Source of the DNA: Cadophora sp. MPI-SDFR-AT-0126
Lineage: Eukaryota > Ascomycota > Leotiomycetes > Helotiales > Ploettnerulaceae
Length of the DNA stretch: 64,000 nt
NCBI GenBank assembly: GCA_020747065.1
Contig: JAGMVK010000020.1
Location: 930,001-994,000 of the forward strand
Direction: 5' to 3'
The notes beneath the pieces were generated by a model. The model saw nothing but the letters and a program-made list of their open reading frames with translations. It was not told the origin of the DNA and ran no database searches. The stretch's first letter is position 1. Each line of letters opens with the position of its first letter. Shown here in pieces: positions 12,596 through 23,402 of this stretch. The position numbers and the translations under genes are program-made.

Positions 12596-13588
12596 ATGTC
12601 AACCATGAAAGCCCTCCTACTCACCCGCCCAGACCCCTCCAAACCACCAGTCCTCACCCTCCAAGACGACGTCCCCAAACCAGATCCACAGGAAGGCCAT
12701 CTCCTAATCCAAGTCCACGCCTCTGCAATCCACCCCTCCGATCTCCTCAATGCTAAGGGCTCATTCCCACTCACTACCTTTCCTCCCACTGGCGGTCGAA
12801 TCCCAGGCCGTGATTTCGCCGGTATCGTGACATCTCCATCTACACACCCCCTCTATCAAAAAGCCGTCTTTGGAACCTCAGGCAATACCCTCGGTTTCAC
12901 AGTCTCCGGATCCCATGCTGAATACCTCTCCGTACCTGAGGGTGCAGTGGTAGAGAAGCCGGAATCTCTGAGCTGGGTGCAAGCTGCTACAATCGGCGTC
13001 CCATTCAGTACCGCCGCCTTGGTATTACAGCGCGCGGGTCTGACCCAAGGAAAAGGAGAGAGCGTCTTAGTGCTCGGCGCGAATGGTGCCGTCGGAGCAG
13101 CTGTCGTGCAACTTGCTCGCGCTCGAGGAGCCAGGGTTATAGAAGGCGTAAGGAGTGATAAAGGCGACGTAAACACAGCATCTGATCCCGAACTCACCAC
13201 CCTCGATACCCTAACCGACGGCAAAGGCGTCGACATCGTAATCGACACCGTCGGCTCACCATCCCTCACGTCTGCCGCAATCGGTAAACTATCTCGCGGT
13301 GGGAGAGTGGTGTTTATAGCTGCGCCGAGAGGAGGCGATACGTCGCTCGGGGTGGAGATGACGGGGTTTTATAGGAAGGAGGCAAGTTTGTATGGAGTTA
13401 ATAGTTTGCTGTATTCGGTGGAGGAGATGGGGGTGTTGCTTGGGGGGATGAGGGGATTGTTTGAGGGTGGTGGGTTGAAGGGTGCGGAGGAGGGAGCGTG
13501 GAATGAGGTGCCGCTGGAGAATGGGGTTGAGACGTATAGGATGGCGGGGGAGAAGGGGAAGGGGAAGTTTGTGTTGGTTATGCAGTAG
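12596..13588 (+). CDS. MDR-family (quinone oxidoreductase-like) alcohol dehydrogenase
   Basis: This 330-residue single-exon protein belongs to the medium-chain dehydrogenase/reductase superfamily. The N-terminal GroES-like half shows the I-H-P-S-D-L and G-R-D-F-A-G-I-V motifs. The Rossmann half begins with V-L-V-L-G-A-N-G-A-V-G-A (Gly161 onwards), a nucleotide-binding loop typical of NADPH-dependent quinone reductase-like members. The structural-zinc cysteine cluster of classical alcohol dehydrogenases is absent. The start at 12596 was chosen because M-S-T-M-K-A-L-L-L begins exactly where the family homology begins and its context is A-rich; the longer in-frame extension to 12338 looks like leader. 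The substrate cannot be inferred. No neighbour suggests a pathway, although an acyl-CoA ligase lies 1.5 kb downstream on the same strand. Confidence 0.88.
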   Translation: MSTMKALLLTRPDPSKPPVLTLQDDVPKPDPQEGHLLIQVHASAIHPSDLLNAKGSFPLTTFPPTGGRIPGRDFAGIVTSPSTHPLYQKAVFGTSGNTLGFTVSGSHAEYLSVPEGAVVEKPESLSWVQAATIGVPFSTAALVLQRAGLTQGKGESVLVLGANGAVGAAVVQLARARGARVIEGVRSDKGDVNTASDPELTTLDTLTDGKGVDIVIDTVGSPSLTSAAIGKLSRGGRVVFIAAPRGGDTSLGVEMTGFYRKEASLYGVNSLLYSVEEMGVLLGGMRGLFEGGGLKGAEEGAWNEVPLENGVETYRMAGEKGKGKFVLVMQ

Positions 13589-15141
13589 TGCGGTAGTGGA
13601 GATGACTGCTTTTTGAGTATGGATATGGATCCCACTTTGATCCTGCATCTGCATGAGAATTATTTATTTAGTGTCAAAACTGAAATTCACTAGATTAAAT
13701 CAAGATCTCGCTGGTTGGGAGTATCACTCCATTTCACGGGTTCCCATTTCCTGGCTAGCTTCCTTCAAGTAGCAGGAAGTAAACACAACAACTCCATACG
13801 TGCGGAAGATGCGTTCGAGATCATGTTCTAACGCGTCGCAGAGACCTGGAATTTGACCATGTGACATTTTTGTGCTCTTGTCAGCTACATACCCTGATGC
13901 ACAAGTTGGGATACATCTAATCCATTTCAAAACCATCTTGCTTCCCTCGTGGCATGCCTCTCTTGTGGTCCAACGGTTTGTTTGGGACAGGAATCGTAAA
14001 CGGGATCTAAGCCTTCCATCAAACAGTATATGACGCCATTGATCTTCTCTCTCTCTTTCTATTTGGAAAGTAAGCTCCCCTTCGTTTGGCACGTTTCCTA
14101 AGCGAATCATACCTGAGGGAAGTCAGTAACGACATGTGACCTTGAAAATGAAGTGCCACCGCCGACCTTCCGAGATAAACTTACTTGTTGCGGTTTGAAG
14201 TAGATGAGTTCTCAGCTCCATTCTTAAATGCCGCGTCTTTTCGAACTTTGAATCAAGTCAACGGACATCGCAAACCATCCACGCGTCTGCGATTCTTGGC
14301 AAACTCTGAGCTTATCAGTGAGCTCATCACACCCACACCTCGCATCGAACACATTCTCCTTCCTTCCTTACTTATTCAGAATTCAATCAGCTCCAATCGA
14401 TTTGTTCATACGTTATCTCTCTCCTCTTCATCGTCAAAGTCCAGTCCAAATTCAAATTCAAATTCAAATCCAACATATAGGTACGGAGGTACTGTATCTG
14501 AATCAAGTCAAGGTCCGAGCCGTCCCAGCCCCTCCAATTGGCTCGGCTCGCATCTCGAATCGCCTCGGCTGCTTTCCGTCCAGCAGCCGTCATGAGCCGT
14601 AGCCGTAAAATATATTGGCGAGGGGGAGCGGAGTTAGAGCTACCCCACATCATACTTCCTTGTATCGATCGCTGGATCTGGAGAAAGGAAGCGAGCTTTG
14701 CTGTGCCATGAGGGGAAGGAAAGATCATCGCGTCAACCTCCAACTTTTTGATTTTTTCTTTCCTCTTTCTTTTTCATCTTTTTCTATCCCTTGGTGTTTG
14801 TCTATACATTTCTTGAGTGTCGAGGTACGAATTTGTTATCTGCTTCCCTCTGTTTCAGGAATCAGCAAGGGGGTTGAACTTTGCATCGAGACGAAGCTTC
14901 GATTAAGTTCAGCACATTCATACACGTACAGGATTCCAGTACTTCCTCGCATCATATGATCAGTGCAGGATTACGATACTGGTAGATAAGACAGACGCAC
15001 GGTGCTTAGATCTCTCGCCCTCATCGCCTTCATCTCTCATCTCATCATAACGTCATAAGCTACGAGCGACGATCTTGAGCTTCACCTTCATCAGGACTCA
15101 CACCTAAGACCGGATAACAGCTCAATCACCCAAACCTCAAA
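13589..15141. other. Intergenic region with one weak minus-strand frame
   Basis: A 128-codon minus frame at 13724-14110 is rich in charged residues but has no recognisable domain and is not called. The rest, including a 14185-14600 plus frame containing an AATTCA simple repeat near 14450-14470, looks like promoter and leader of the ligase gene. Confidence 0.4.
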
Positions 15142-17494
15142 ATGCCAATCCACTCCCGTTGGACGATCCCAATCCCCACCACATCCCTCCCTCAGTTCCT
15201 CTTCGCCTCGCCTACCGCTCCTCTTCCCAATGGCTCCAAACCAGCATTCATATCCGCAGACAACCCATCTGTCCATCTCACCCAGATTGACTTCCGCCTC
15301 CTCTCGCAACGTCTCGCGGCCGGTCTCATCAAAGAGGGTCTCCAACCTGGCGACCGCGTCCTCCTCTTCTCCGGCAACAACATCTTCTTCCCCGTTGTAC
15401 TCATGGGGATCCTAATGGCGGGCGGAGTATTCACTGGTGCGAATCCAGGGTATGTCGCTAGGGAATTGGCCTACCAGTTGAAAGATAGCGAGGCGAGATT
15501 TTTGATTTGTGCTGATGCGTCGCTTGAGCTTGGGATTGAGGCGGCGGAGAGTATTGGCTTAGGGAAGGAGAGGATATTCGTCTTTGATGACTTGTTGCTT
15601 GATGGAAGGGGGAAAGATAGGTTGGGAGTGAGGAATTGGAAGGCTTTGGTGGAGAGTGAGGAGGTTGGGAGGGGGTTTAAGTGGGTGGATCTAAAGGATC
15701 CCAAGGAGGATGTTTGTTGTTTGAATTATAGCTCGGGTACTACGGGTGTGCCGAAGGTGAGTTGAGGATGTGCTTGCTGTTTGGTTGGACTAGCTTGGCT
15801 ATGACTTCTAAATGGGGGTGGGGGGCTATGCCATGGAGGGCGGAAGACGGAGAGACGGATAGACTTACTGACTGATGTCGCTCAGGGCGTGATGATCACA
15901 CATTACAACTATATCTCGAACGCCATCCAGTATAATCACCTTCCAAGATTACATCCAGACTACGAAGAGAGAACGAGGAAGGCGTACGTCAATCCCTTTT
16001 CCATCAGAAAAAGCCTAGCTGATCAGACCTAGAAACTGGCTCTGCTTCCTCCCCATGTACCACGCCATGGCACAAACCATTTTCATCGCATGTGCACTTG
16101 AACGTGGTATCCCGGTATACATGATGAAGAAATTCGATTTCGTACAGATGCTCGAGTCGGTTCAGAAATTTAAGATCTCGAATCTGATTATGGTTCCTCC
16201 GATTGTCGTTGTAAGTCCGCATCCACCTGGGATTATCATTTTCTCTCCTCTCATGTCCTCGTGCTGGGTGATCGTGGAAAGTCGAACACTCCGTGGGAGA
16301 TGATAAGTATAGAGAGGAGGGCGTGATTAAAAGAAGGCGAAATCTTGAAGTCATTGCATATGGTCATTGAGATAATGATAAATGACAAAGACATGCTGAC
16401 AACCCTTGAACAGGCTCTTGCTAAATCCCCCCTAACCAAGAAATACGACCTCAGCAGCGTGACAGACATAGGATCAGGCGCCGCGCCACTAGGAGGAGAC
16501 GTGATTCGAGAAGCCGAAGCTCTCTGGCCATCCGGAGACAGGAAATTGAAGGCATGTGCTCCTCCCCTCCGCCATCCTGACCCGCCATCCCCATCCCAAA
16601 TCAGAAACAACGCAAATCTTGAAAATCAAAGAGTTCTAACGAAACAACAGCAAGGATGGGGCATGACAGAAGGAACATGTTCCCTCCTAGGTTGGGACCC
16701 AAACCTCGAATCACACCCCTCCTCAGTGGGCGAATTGAACCCGAATTGCTCCGCAAAGATAATGTCTGTAGACTCGGAACCATTCAAAGAAGTGCCCGTT
16801 GGCGAGAGAGGCGAGATATGGGTTCAGGGTCCAAAGTACGTCTTCTCTGTCTCCTCACCCACCTTGTCAATTTCCTCCCTTCCCCTTCTTTGGATCGGAC
16901 AACTGATTATGAAATTCATCCAGCATCATGAAAGGCTACTGGCGAAACCCGCGCGCCACCCGCGAGATCTTCGTCGACGACCCCTCCACTGGCCGCTGGA
17001 TGCGTACCGGCGACATCGCGTACGTCGATACAGCCGGGCGCTTCTTCATCGTCGACCGCATGAAGGAGCTCATCAAGGTCAAAGGCAACCAAGTCGCTCC
17101 CGCCGAGCTGGAAGGTATTCTGCTTGAACACCCAAGCCTGGCGGATGCGTGTGTGGTGGGCGTGACGATTGGGGGCGAGGAGGTGCCTAGGGCGTATGTG
17201 GTGAGGAAGGAAGGGGAAGGGGTGAAAGAGGAGGAGGTGAAGGAGTGGTTGAGTAAGAGGGTTAGTAGGACGAAGAGGTTAGAGGGAGGTGTGGTATTTG
17301 TGGATGCGGTGCCGAAGAATCCGGTGAGTTATCTTTGCTCCTTTTCCTTTTTCGATACTGCACTGTACATCGCATCCTTTTGGTGTTGTGTTTACTAATA
17401 CATTCCATTCCAGTCTGGTAAGATTCTGCGTAAAGTCCTCCGCGAGCGAGCAAAGGAGGAGGTTGGTGATAAAGAGTTGAAGGCGAAACTCTAG
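15142..17494 (+). CDS. Peroxisomal 4-coumarate-CoA ligase-like acyl-CoA synthetase
   Basis: Seven exons (15142-15756, 15886-15983, 16033-16210, 16414-16551, 16651-16835, 16924-17323, 17414-17494) give about 564 residues. The enzyme is of the AMP-binding (ANL) superfamily and should activate a carboxylic acid, via an adenylate, to its CoA thioester. Visible motifs in order are the P-loop Y-S-S-G-T-T-G-V-P-K-G (across the first junction), Q-G-W-G-M-T-E, G-P-N-I-M-K-G-Y-W, the T-G-D-I motif with D-R-M-K-E-L-I-K-V-K-G, and S-G-K-I-L-R-K carrying the catalytic lysine. It ends in A-K-L, a PTS1 peroxisomal signal. Such fungal enzymes act on phenylpropanoid, fatty or secondary-metabolite acids; the substrate is open. 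The fourth intron (16552-16650) appears to begin GC instead of GT, because only that join preserves Q-G-W-G-M-T-E. Confidence 0.92.
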
Positions 17495-18664
17495 AATCTA
17501 GACGCATTGTTTTGCATGGTGGTGGTACATTACATGGCATTTGTAGACAGAGTACAGACCATATACGACATTTCCTAGATCACGAAAGTCTACCTCATTC
17601 GTGTTGCACAAGTGTCAGCAGGGCAAATTGCACGGGACGGTCTGTTGTGTCACGAATGAAACCCTCTTTTAGTCCAAGAGTTCTATATGACACCATCATT
17701 CAACTGATTTTATCAGTAAAGCTACCAACTGCTCGATGAATAATGTCTCACCATAACCGCCCCAAATTTAACATTGCAGATTAAGGTCCCTGGTGAAAGT
17801 ATATGTCTAGTGTAGGCAGATTACGCACCCGGCTTTGCTGTTCATGGATTCTTGGACTACCGCAGTTGAGACGAGTGTGAATGGAATTGCGCAATTTCAA
17901 ATGTAAGAAACCAATTGCAATCCACTTCTAGACATGTTTCATTATCGAAGAGCAGGTCAGACTAAGGCATCATTACTGATGGCTGATCGGGTCAACAATC
18001 AGCTGAATTGCTATGGTAGCACGTCTGATTTTCGGGTCCAAGATCAATTCTTGCGACTCCCCAGCCCCGACCAACAGAGATTATATCTATGGTGACAAGA
18101 TAGTCATGGTATCGAAAATATGGAAAATCTATTGATATCGCCCTGGGTTCCTTTAGTCTGGTTTTTCGTTCAATAACCAACAGGGCTGCAGGCCTCCATT
18201 TCCACCATCGTGTGTGTCCCATTCGCGAAAGGGCACTGTAGTCGGCTTTGTGTTGATCAAAATTTCTTCTCTATGTTGCGGACGTGAAACCAAGGGCCCC
18301 ATAATACTAGATATTGCAAGGATTCCTCGAATAATCATGGTCTATCATCTACATGAACAGCCTTCGAGAGATAGGCAATACGATGGAATATCGACGGCCA
18401 AAGTTGGATGTGAGATGTAGGTTGACTTGACTTTTCGGGATAGTTCATTTCTGCGTGACAGATTGTGTTTCTATAAATGTGGTGATAGTCATTCTTTGAA
18501 AGCTTGAAGCACAATATCACGAGCGAGTGATGAAACCATTCATAACACTGGATTCAGGAATGAATTCCAAGATCGACACTGCCAAAGTCATCCGATGATT
18601 CCCAATATAACGTTATTCATACCAAGATGCGAGCTGAATGAAAAATACACTTGACGAACTCTGC
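17495..18664. other. Intergenic stretch, no supported gene
   Basis: Short frames on both strands are without motif or splicing support. I see no strong repeats. Confidence 0.4.
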
Positions 18665-20649
18665 TCAAAACAAGTATCTCGAGCGGAAAACTCGGTTGTC
18701 AGTCGCCTCATCGAGAGCAATAAACAAAGCTAACCTAAAATAAAAAAGTCTGGTTGGTAAAAATGAAGACACCACGTCATGGGTTGTTCGTCCATTTGCA
18801 ATCAGATCCGCAGGATCACCAACCAAACATTCTTCATAGCATATTCGAGGACATTCTGATGATGAAGTCTCTCCACTTTCAATACTTACTGTCCTCAAAC
18901 GGTGTTTTCGAGAAGGTCTGTCACATACACAATCGCCAAAGGCACAGTCCATAGGTGGAAATCGCTACATGGTATCTATGATGTCACGAGCACCATCGTT
19001 GGATGATCTTGTTGTCCCTATAGGTCCTTCTTCATCGTACGCACCAGAATCATGGTCAGTCATGCCGGTTGTCTCCCTTTTGCCAGATCTTTCGTACCAG
19101 ACCGTCGAGCCAGTGTCAGATTCAATGTGATAGTCGTCTTGAATGACTTCATCCCAGGTCCAATACTCAGCCGCGTTCGGTGCTGGTGTCATGTCGATAG
19201 GCTCCGATTCCGTCGGAAAGACCCCCTTCGGACTCCGATATTTGAGAGATCTGTCGAACTTCTCGGGCCGATTCGCTACACGCTCATGCTTTCTAGCTGA
19301 TATTGAAGGTTGCTCATCTGTACTTTCTGGCTGCATCAAAGAATCTTTCCATTGGTAGAGAAACGCACTCGGGGTAGGTCCTGGCTTCATGACTATCGTG
19401 CATACTATCTATGTTTTCATGCCTATGAAAGCTTTGGCACGGAACGTTGCCAAATATCGGTTGAATTTCGACCGTTGTGACATTCTCCACTCGAGAAGAG
19501 CTATTATCTTCGCACGAACCGCAAATAGCGTATCCTGTTACCGGCTGTGATATATTTTCATTTGCTGCATAGTCTACTTGAGATATCGCAGATGCCGGTG
19601 CATTGTAACAACCGACCGATTCATCCGTTCCCTGAGGTCGGTCCTGCGGTTTTGGTCCCCCAAACTCGATTTTCAAGATTGGAACTTGTGATTCTGATTT
19701 CGGTGGGAATTCTGCGCTGTCCTCATGCACCACAGATGTCGGCGTGGGCTGCGCCTTTTTTTCTGCTTCTTCGCATTTCTCAGGTACTTGTGAGCTGAGT
19801 CTTGCGGAACCAGAAAACGCCATGAAGTGCGTATCGATCGCTGAGGCTTCATAACTCGAACTCCTCCGATGCTTTTTGGTGCCGGCAATAACACTTGCCA
19901 TCGGCATTCCTCCCATTGATGGTTGATCCAATCTCGAATCTATGATCGAATCATGGGGTTTGGTTTACTTAGAGCCTGAATGAGCTACAGTGTAGGTTCC
20001 TGTCCCTAACGCTTCGGTGTCTTCCAATTTTTCGTGCCCATCATCACCATGCACAAGTAATTGCCCCGTACTTGCAGCTGAAGGACTCATTAACAGATTT
20101 TTGTGACTACGGGTCATGTTACAAAACCTACCATGTGTACTATGTGGAAGTCTAGGTGCTTTTGTCTCAAATGGCTGTATATTAAGATCGCGGGCGAGCG
20201 ATCGTTCTTGTTGACCTGTTCGTGAATCCATGTAGGTTGTCCGGGAGCCAGAAATGTGCTTTGAGGTTTTGTCAACATGTTGTGGTGGCCAAGTTTGATG
20301 CCTTTCTCCCATTTGTCCCTGAGCGGTACTTAGGTAAGTTTTGGAAGGGAGAAATATCCTTGGAAATCTGCATGAAAGACTCATCCGACCCCATGACAGC
20401 TGAATACAGAATGTCTTCGAGTTCGGAACGTGGCATACTAGGACGCCCGATTCTGAGACCATCTTCGAACTCCGCAGCGTATGCACGGAAGATAGCAGTG
20501 CGATCGATTTTCCCGAAGACGACATCGCCTTGGGACACCTTTGCGACAATCCAAAATCCCATGCGATAAGTTTTGGGGTTTGCACCTGAACTCTCACCCA
20601 CCCAAAGAAGCGTTATATCAGGCTTATGTTGTCGATCATCCCTTTGCAT
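18665..20649 (-). pseudogene. Decayed or unresolved protein-coding locus
   Basis: A run of protein-like minus-strand reading starts at an ATG at 20649 and continues to about 18965, with weaker continuation to 18665. The first 100 residues look folded (L-L-W-V-G-E-S, Y-R-M-G-F-W-I-V-A-K); the rest is polar and disordered. Three interruptions occur: a frame change near 20290, an in-frame TAA at 19965-19967, and another frame change at about 19340-19390. An in-frame TAG follows near 18965. I looked for phase-compatible GT-AG introns of at least 40 nt at these sites and found none for the first three. A possible intron with GTAAGT and TTTTATTTTAG lies nearer the 3' end (about 18725-18895). A pseudogene is therefore more likely than a spliced gene, but an unusual exon structure is possible. 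No family was recognised. Confidence 0.4.
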
Positions 20650-20996
20650 GATCTCGCGGACTACTCAATCTTCTCCAGTGAAGTAAAAGTAACAGGGATA
20701 AATTAAGGTAAGTAAGCAAATAAGACAAGGGAAGAGAAGAGAGAGGAAATTAAAGCTGTATATGCATGAACTCAACCGATACATAAGATAGAATATGCAA
20801 TATGCGATTCCGCATTCTTCTGCTTATTCGTGTATCCATTCACTCTTTCATTCAATCATCCGTTCATTGATTCACTCTAAAAGAAACTCGGCTTTTGTAA
20901 GCGTAAATTAGCCTACAATCACGTCGTGAAATATGTACATCACCTCAACCTCTATTTCATTTCTCGAGGTCTCAACTCCTCTCTTGCGTGCTTGCT
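20650..20996. other. Intergenic stretch with purine-rich and ATTCATT-rich DNA
   Basis: The interval contains a purine-rich segment (20700-20750) and several TTCATT/TCATTCA motifs (20835-20880). It would be the upstream flank of the decayed locus and the 3' flank of the GH43 gene. No gene is seen. Confidence 0.45.
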
Positions 20997-22550
20997 TCAC
21001 GATGCAGTCGGTGCAAGCGCTGTCCATTCCTTAACAGCGACTCCTCCATATTGACCACCTGAACCCGAAGCCTTCAGGACTGCTCTTAGAGAAGAAGTTG
21101 ATATTGTCTGAAAACTTACTTCTCTTGGCGAATCCGTGGCAGCGGTTGGGAAACCTCCGGAACTCGTTAGCACAACCGCCGCCCACGACCCTGCAGAAGT
21201 AAGGTACTCCAACTGCCATGAAGCTGGGGGCGGTACCCCAATGTTCGATCCTGCCGGCTGATCTGCGAAAAATGCCATCGTTGCTCCATTGAGTTGTACT
21301 GTCGTGTTCCATTGGTAGGTTAACGTACTTGTCTGGGGCGACCGCTCAGCGGCGTATGAGCACCAATAGTCAGGGGGGAGTGGATTTTGCTCCACACGGC
21401 CATCATTGATTGCCTTTATCCAATACTGAATCGGGGTTGCATTGGTAGAAGATGGCGTAGCCCGTGGCCCAATGTTCCGGGTTGGTGTGTTGGCAGGTGC
21501 TAGGCGACGAGTTGGTACGACCTTTTTGATCAGTGGAGGAGAAGTTGTATCGTCCCATGCGAGCTTGTCGAAGGCGATGCTGCGCCGGAAATGAGTGCCG
21601 CCGACGGCATCGCGTGTATGGTATGTGATGAACCATTCACCGCCGAGCTGGTATACGCCAGGGTGAGAGGTTGTAGATGAGACAATGTCAAGAACGATGC
21701 CGCGGAAAGTCCATGGACCTAACGGACTTGATGCAGTCCCATAGGCTATACATGCATGGTAGCTTGTGGGTGTACAGGGTGAACTTTGCCCAGCGTTGTT
21801 GCCCGCATACAGCATGTAGTATGTACTCCCTCGTTTCATGAGCCACGGAGCCTCAAAGAAGCCAGTAAGAGAGGTGACTGTGGTGACCGAGCTTTTAATT
21901 GTAACCATGTCTGATGCCAATTCGCAAGCCTTAAGCTGCCCAAAAGTTCCCCAGTACATGTATACCCGGCCATCGCTATCCACCAGCACTGTTGGATCGA
22001 TGTTCTGGATATTATTCCCTGGGGATGGCACAGTCTGTGATACAATCGGACCGGATGGATGGGCATCTGTATAGGGGCCAAGAATACTATTTGAAACTGC
22101 CACCCCAATAGCAAAAGGATCTGAGTTTGCGCCGTTGGCCTGGGTGACAGGAGCGTACAGATAGAACTTTCCGTTGGAACCCCTGACGATTTGACCTGCG
22201 TAGGCTGTACCTGGTGCTGCCCAAGAAAATACATTGCCAGGTCGTGCAACATTTCGATTGAGAGTCCAGCTACCCCCATTAGGATTTGGGGCTCGGGCTT
22301 CAAATATTTGCCATTCGTTCATGATAAAGCTGTTTTGTGCGGGTCCTGCCTCGTCTCGACCAGCTAGAATGTAGACAGTTTCATCTACCACGATCGGTGC
22401 AGGGTCCGCTGAGTAAATAGATCCATCTGCCAGGATTGGATTTCCAGTAGAGCTGAAAGAAACGGCTTGACGACGCAGATGCTGGGAGGCGGAAACAAAA
22501 CATCGCAATGCGAACGACAGGAAAAGTACTCCCCATGCTATGGGTGCCAT
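20997..22550 (-). CDS. Secreted glycoside hydrolase family 43 protein
   Basis: A single exon encodes 517 residues with a signal peptide at residues 1-22. The five-bladed propeller of GH43 is recognised by its three acidic residues: Asp49 in S-A-D-P-A-P (catalytic base), Asp185 in N-I-D-P-T-V (pKa modulator) and Glu233 in F-F-E-A-P-W-L (general acid). Residues from about 370 to the end form an extra beta-rich module ending in V-A-V-K-E-W, compatible with a galactose-binding or carbohydrate-binding domain. GH43 enzymes remove or cleave arabinose and xylose units of plant arabinan and xylan; the exact activity cannot be told. The gene is divergent from the large secreted DUF5695-like gene across 852 bp, so both may share promoter elements. 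Confidence 0.92.
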   Translation of the reverse strand: MAPIAWGVLFLSFALRCFVSASQHLRRQAVSFSSTGNPILADGSIYSADPAPIVVDETVYILAGRDEAGPAQNSFIMNEWQIFEARAPNPNGGSWTLNRNVARPGNVFSWAAPGTAYAGQIVRGSNGKFYLYAPVTQANGANSDPFAIGVAVSNSILGPYTDAHPSGPIVSQTVPSPGNNIQNIDPTVLVDSDGRVYMYWGTFGQLKACELASDMVTIKSSVTTVTSLTGFFEAPWLMKRGSTYYMLYAGNNAGQSSPCTPTSYHACIAYGTASSPLGPWTFRGIVLDIVSSTTSHPGVYQLGGEWFITYHTRDAVGGTHFRRSIAFDKLAWDDTTSPPLIKKVVPTRRLAPANTPTRNIGPRATPSSTNATPIQYWIKAINDGRVEQNPLPPDYWCSYAAERSPQTSTLTYQWNTTVQLNGATMAFFADQPAGSNIGVPPPASWQLEYLTSAGSWAAVVLTSSGGFPTAATDSPREVSFQTISTSSLRAVLKASGSGGQYGGVAVKEWTALAPTAS

Positions 22551-23402
22551 GACAAAAGTAGTCTAATTTATGGTATGCTGGGGAAAAGGCGCAGTGGGAA
22601 AAGGAGGACAAAGATAAAGGCAAAATGCGAGCAATGACAAGGGCAGGAGCAGGAACTCTCAGGTTACAAGTTGCAGGTTGATAGAATTATATATAAACTA
22701 AAGGCTAGCAGAGCTCAGGAGACTATATACAGAAGCTGCGTACTAGTAAGAGCAACAAACGTACTCAGTTGTACGTATAGTACCCACTAGCCGGCCCGGC
22801 CACTGCATTCTGACACAAGTAGCAGGTAGTAGTTAAGACTTGGCCTCCCTTTACATTTAAATTGCTTTAATCAGAAAGGACGCAGCCTTCGAAACAAACC
22901 GCGAGAACAACCAGGGAGGACAAAGAGGCACAAATTGCGGGGTCAAACAGTGCCAAGATAAAGCCCCTCTTTCTTAAACTATCACGGAATTCTGCGTTCC
23001 CTCTTCTCGTCCCTTTGATAATCCACGCCGCTTCTTAACAAATAGTCCGCATTGCTCCACTCTAAGCAATATCGAACCATAAAACTCTGTAGCCGGACTT
23101 TCCATTTGTACCTTCGCGCATCATTTTCCAAGATACGGCAGGGTAAATGTTCTTCGGCTATTTGCGATGACCATCAGTTTGTCCACCATTCAGGTCAGTC
23201 ATAAATGAGCGAGGGTACATGTATCCCAAAATGTCAGATCCGCCGGAGTTCAAAACATAGGGCCGGTTTTTCATGCTCTCTTGACATAAACAATACTATT
23301 GATATTGTCAAGCTCTCCCGCTTGGTAACTACTCGTTGTGTTTCTCGCCCTTCGATTTCTTGGCTGTGAGTTTGAAGCCCAGAAACATCTACTGTGACTG
23401 CG
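22551..23402. other. Divergent promoter region between GH43 and DUF5695-like genes
   Basis: This 852-bp interval separates two divergently transcribed genes for secreted proteins. A TATA-like ATATATAAAC lies near 22690, on the GH43 side. Apparent codons upstream of 23403 (from 23394) start with GTG and are not used in the call. Confidence 0.5.

Noticed and set aside
13724..14110. 128-codon minus-strand frame
   Set aside because: Charged and protein-like in places, but without a domain or credible exon partners.
16556..16654. Canonical GT donor for ligase intron 4
   Set aside because: Phase with any nearby acceptor gives a stop or destroys the Q-G-W-G-M-T-E motif.
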